From: Micrococcaceae bacterium UBA6021
Lineage (GTDB): Bacteria > Actinomycetota > Actinomycetes > Actinomycetales > Micrococcaceae
Direction: 5' to 3'
DNA length: 8,071 nt
Assembly (NCBI GenBank): GCA_002427975.1
Contig: DIZT01000095.1
Coordinates: 1 to 8,071, forward strand
Position 1 is the first letter of the stretch, and each line of letters opens with the position of its first letter. Both the position numbers and the translations under genes were made by a program. A model generated the notes under the pieces. That model saw only the letters and a program-made list of their open reading frames with translations, was not told the DNA's origin and ran no database searches. Positions 6,294 through 8,071 of the stretch are shown here, in pieces.

Positions 6294-7223
6294 TTAGAGG
6301 GAGCGGAGTTTCGCCTTCTTGATCCTGGCGATGAGGCTGGTGAATCCTTCGGCAAGGTCATCCGCGTTGGCCTTGAAGTAGGACCAACCGGCGCTGGTGA
6401 AGGCTTCGTCACGTCGGTTGTCCCTCGACTGCTGATCGCGGGTGAGATGAGGGGCGCCGTCATACTGCACTGCGGTCCTGAAGCGCCGGTACCCCAGGTC
6501 CGCGGACGGCGACCATGGGTCATCCGGATCCACGCGGAGCTGCAATTCCGGCTCAGGAAGTCGCGCGTCCAGCATGGCGAGCCGCAGGAACGTCTCCGGA
6601 AACGAGTCCGCGCCGACTCTCATGTCGTCCAGGGCAAGCCGGGTCTTCTCCACACCCTTCATGTTCGGATGTTGCCGGATGAGCAGTCGCAGTCCTTCCT
6701 TGAAGGCGTAAGGTTCGGACCTTCCTTCAAGGCCGGGCCGAGGCATGCGGATCAACTGGTCTCCCATGGCGATCACGTATGCCAGCGGCAAGTGATGCGC
6801 GAGGTCAAGCCAGGTCCGGGGCGGGACGGACACGGGGATTCCGTCGATTTCCATGACCTCACCCGGAATCGCATGCACGCGATGGCCAGTCACTCCGGCA
6901 CGGCGGACCCGTGGAAGTCCGTGGGGTTTGCTGAGGTGAATTGTTTCCTCCTTTCCCAGCCACGGCGGCAGGCCGAGCCCGGTCAGTATTGCGGCGCTCT
7001 CATGGGAAACCCAGGCTCCGGGCGTTGCCGCCGCAAGGACCCGGGCCCGTTCGGCAGGGACAAACTCACGGCCGGCAGGCAGGTAGATCAGCCGTCCGCC
7101 GTCGAGCACGTCCTTGGCGCGAAGGCGCTTGGGCGCAACCCCCAGCATCCGGGACTCATAGATGGTGAACGGCTGGGTATTGAGCGTCTGCGGCAGGGGC
7201 GTGATGCGGACCATGTGCACCAT
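6294..7223 (-). CDS. AbiEi-like / DUF559 (Vsr-like nuclease fold) protein
   Basis: A 309-residue protein of a type common in actinobacteria, with a regulatory-looking N-terminal half and a C-terminal endonuclease-like fold; its role is unproven. The middle region has VSHESAAILTGLGLP (72-86) and IPVSVPPRTWLDLAHHL (129-145 or nearby), typical of AbiEi-like antitoxin proteins. The C-terminal part has ETFLRLAML (from Glu210), SADLGYRRFRTAVQYDG (Asp242 to Gly256), His259 and RDNRRDEAFTSAGW (267-280), the arrangement of DUF559/Vsr-like nucleases; Gln253 sits where relatives normally have Glu in EYDG. No partner AbiEii-type toxin gene is adjacent, so a toxin-antitoxin role is not supported here. The frame is open to ATG 7274, but that codon abuts palindrome B and has no ribosome-binding site; ATG at 7223 (or 7214, before VRITPLPQT) fits better. 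A weak promoter-like TTGAAT (7278-7273) with TAACTC 17 nt further lies in front. The gene is bracketed by palindromes A and B. Confidence 0.72.
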   Translation of the reverse strand: MVHMVRITPLPQTLNTQPFTIYESRMLGVAPKRLRAKDVLDGGRLIYLPAGREFVPAERARVLAAATPGAWVSHESAAILTGLGLPPWLGKEETIHLSKPHGLPRVRRAGVTGHRVHAIPGEVMEIDGIPVSVPPRTWLDLAHHLPLAYVIAMGDQLIRMPRPGLEGRSEPYAFKEGLRLLIRQHPNMKGVEKTRLALDDMRVGADSFPETFLRLAMLDARLPEPELQLRVDPDDPWSPSADLGYRRFRTAVQYDGAPHLTRDQQSRDNRRDEAFTSAGWSYFKANADDLAEGFTSLIARIKKAKLRSL

Positions 7224-7278
7224 TCTGTCCGCACCGCTCAGGGGATATTGAGTTATCCACAGGCCGAATTCCATTCAA

Positions 7279-7343
7279 GCAACGCGGGGTCACTTACGGC
7301 CCATCCGGGACGCCAACATGGGCCGTAAGTGACCCCGCGTTGC
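7279..7343. repeat. Perfect 26-bp palindrome, copy B of a flanking pair
   Basis: Arms 7279-7304 and 7318-7343 are exact reverse complements over 26 bp with a 13-nt loop, the same geometry as copy A. The left flank TTCAAGC and right flank TTGCA are shared with copy A in the same direction, while the loop motif GACGCC is in opposite orientation in the two copies. It begins 12 nt after the stop of the upstream acyl-CoA synthetase gene (reading the minus strand) and lies in front of the DUF559-type gene, so it could insulate the two transcription units. Confidence 0.9.
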
Positions 7344-7355
7344 AATAAGGGTGGG

Positions 7356-8071
7356 TCAGAGCCCCAGCCGGGCCACGGCTTCCTCGCGCATCTCGACCTT
7401 GCGGATCTTCCCGGAGACCGTCATGGGGAAGCTTTCGCGGACGTCCACGTAGCGGGGGATCTTGTAGTGCGCCAGCTTCCCACGGCAGAATTCGGCGACG
7501 GCGGACGCGTCCAACGGTTCCGCGCCGGGCTTGAGGATGATGCAGGCCATGAGTTCCTCGCCGTACTTGGCATCCGGCACCCCGATCACCTGCACGTCCT
7601 GGATGGACGGGTGGCTGTACAGGAACTCCTCGATCTCGCGAGGGTAGATGTTCTCGCCGCCACGGATCACCATGTCCTTGATCCGGCCTTCGATCACCAC
7701 GTAGCCGTCGTCGTCCATGCGGGCGAGGTCGCCGGTGTGCATCCAGCCGTCCTCGTCAATGGCTTCCGCGGTCTTCTCCGGCTGGTCCCAGTACCCGGCC
7801 ATCACGGCGTAACCCCGGGTGCAGAGCTCGCCGATCCGGCCCCGCTCCAGCACCTCGCCGGTGCCCGGGTCAACGATCTGGCTTTCCAGCCGCGGCATGC
7901 TGCGGCCTACGGTCTCGGTGCGCTGCTGCAGGGTGTCACCGTTCCGGGTCATGGTGGACACCGGCGAGGTCTCGGTCATGCCGTAGCAGATGGTGACCTC
8001 GCGCATGTGCATCCGTGACTGCACCTGCTTCATCACCTCGACAGGGCACGGCGAGCCGGCCATGATGCCGG
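7356..8071 (-). CDS. Acyl-CoA synthetase (AMP-binding), C-terminal part; 5' end outside window
   Basis: The adenylate-forming enzyme family activates a carboxylic acid with ATP and then transfers it to CoA. About 238 residues are visible, and the frame continues past the right edge (the in-frame codons before ATG 8063 read Gly-Ile, giving GIMAGSPCP as in family members), so ATG 8063 is internal. Motifs in order are YGMTETSP (ATP/adenylate loop, about 7985-7962), ELCTRGYAVMAGYW, GWMHTGDL with the ribose-binding Asp, GRIKDMVIRGGENIYP (hinge to the C-terminal lid), and SGKIRK with the catalytic lysine at about 7407-7409. The lid domain is complete and ends normally at TGA 7356. Close relatives are medium/long-chain fatty acyl-CoA ligases, but the acyl-binding pocket lies mostly in the missing part, so chain length cannot be assigned. 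Palindrome B follows its stop. Confidence 0.92.
   Translation of the reverse strand, partial: GIMAGSPCPVEVMKQVQSRMHMREVTICYGMTETSPVSTMTRNGDTLQQRTETVGRSMPRLESQIVDPGTGEVLERGRIGELCTRGYAVMAGYWDQPEKTAEAIDEDGWMHTGDLARMDDDGYVVIEGRIKDMVIRGGENIYPREIEEFLYSHPSIQDVQVIGVPDAKYGEELMACIILKPGAEPLDASAVAEFCRGKLAHYKIPRYVDVRESFPMTVSGKIRKVEMREEAVARLGL

Noticed and set aside
7224..7274. ATG 7274 as the start of the DUF559-type gene
   Set aside because: It lies 5 nt from palindrome B with no ribosome-binding site, and the extra 17 residues do not resemble the family; 7223 or 7214 is preferred.
6228..7343. Composite transposon or insertion sequence with the palindromes as terminal repeats
   Set aside because: The enclosed gene is not a transposase, each end is itself a complete palindrome, and no target-site duplication is visible outside the copies.
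6228..7343. CRISPR array made of the two palindromes
   Set aside because: Only two copies about 1 kb apart with a coding gene between them; there are no regular spacers or cas genes.

Overview
The window is high-GC DNA with dense coding. Protein flavour (an HxlR regulator paired with an MFS carrier, an actinobacterial-type two-domain cystathionine beta-synthase, an AbiEi/DUF559-type protein) and the intergenic palindromes suggest an actinobacterium of the Micrococcaceae (Arthrobacter or Pseudarthrobacter-like). This is an inference from gene content and composition; no rRNA or other marker gene is present.

Layout, left to right. Positions 1-1223 hold a minus-strand two-gene operon: an HxlR-type regulator whose stop codon overlaps the start of an MFS transporter that runs off the left edge. 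A 15-bp perfect inverted repeat just upstream of the regulator is a good candidate operator. Positions 1316-3932 hold the minus-strand transsulfuration pair cbs (cystathionine beta-synthase) then a cystathionine gamma-synthase/lyase (metB-like), separated by a 70-bp gap with a strong hairpin. A short divergent promoter region (3933-4012) separates cbs from a plus-strand ArsB/SLC13-type membrane permease (4013-5200). A plus-strand AlkA-like DNA glycosylase follows (5244-6215). A minus-strand AbiEi-like/DUF559 nuclease-fold protein (6294-7223) is bracketed by two near-identical 65-bp palindromes. The right end carries the C-terminal third or more of a minus-strand acyl-CoA synthetase (7356-8071), whose start lies outside the window.

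Most genes are ordinary housekeeping or accessory metabolism. CBS would make cystathionine from serine and homocysteine, and the neighbouring PLP enzyme would either cleave it to cysteine or make it from an activated homoserine, so the pair links methionine and cysteine pools. The regulator-MFS pair looks like a self-regulated export or import unit of unknown substrate.

The most interesting structure is non-coding. Two 26-bp-arm, 13-nt-loop perfect palindromes (6228-6292 and 7279-7343) flank one gene on both sides and differ from each other at two paired positions, with compensatory changes on both arms. A third, shorter hairpin (1271-1313) shares a core motif with them. All three lie within 1-12 nt of the stop codon of a minus-strand gene. 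They look like a dispersed REP-like repeat family that may work as a 3'-end or terminator element, and the pair could allow loss or gain of the gene between them. I found no CRISPR array, tRNA, rRNA, insertion sequence or phage gene.
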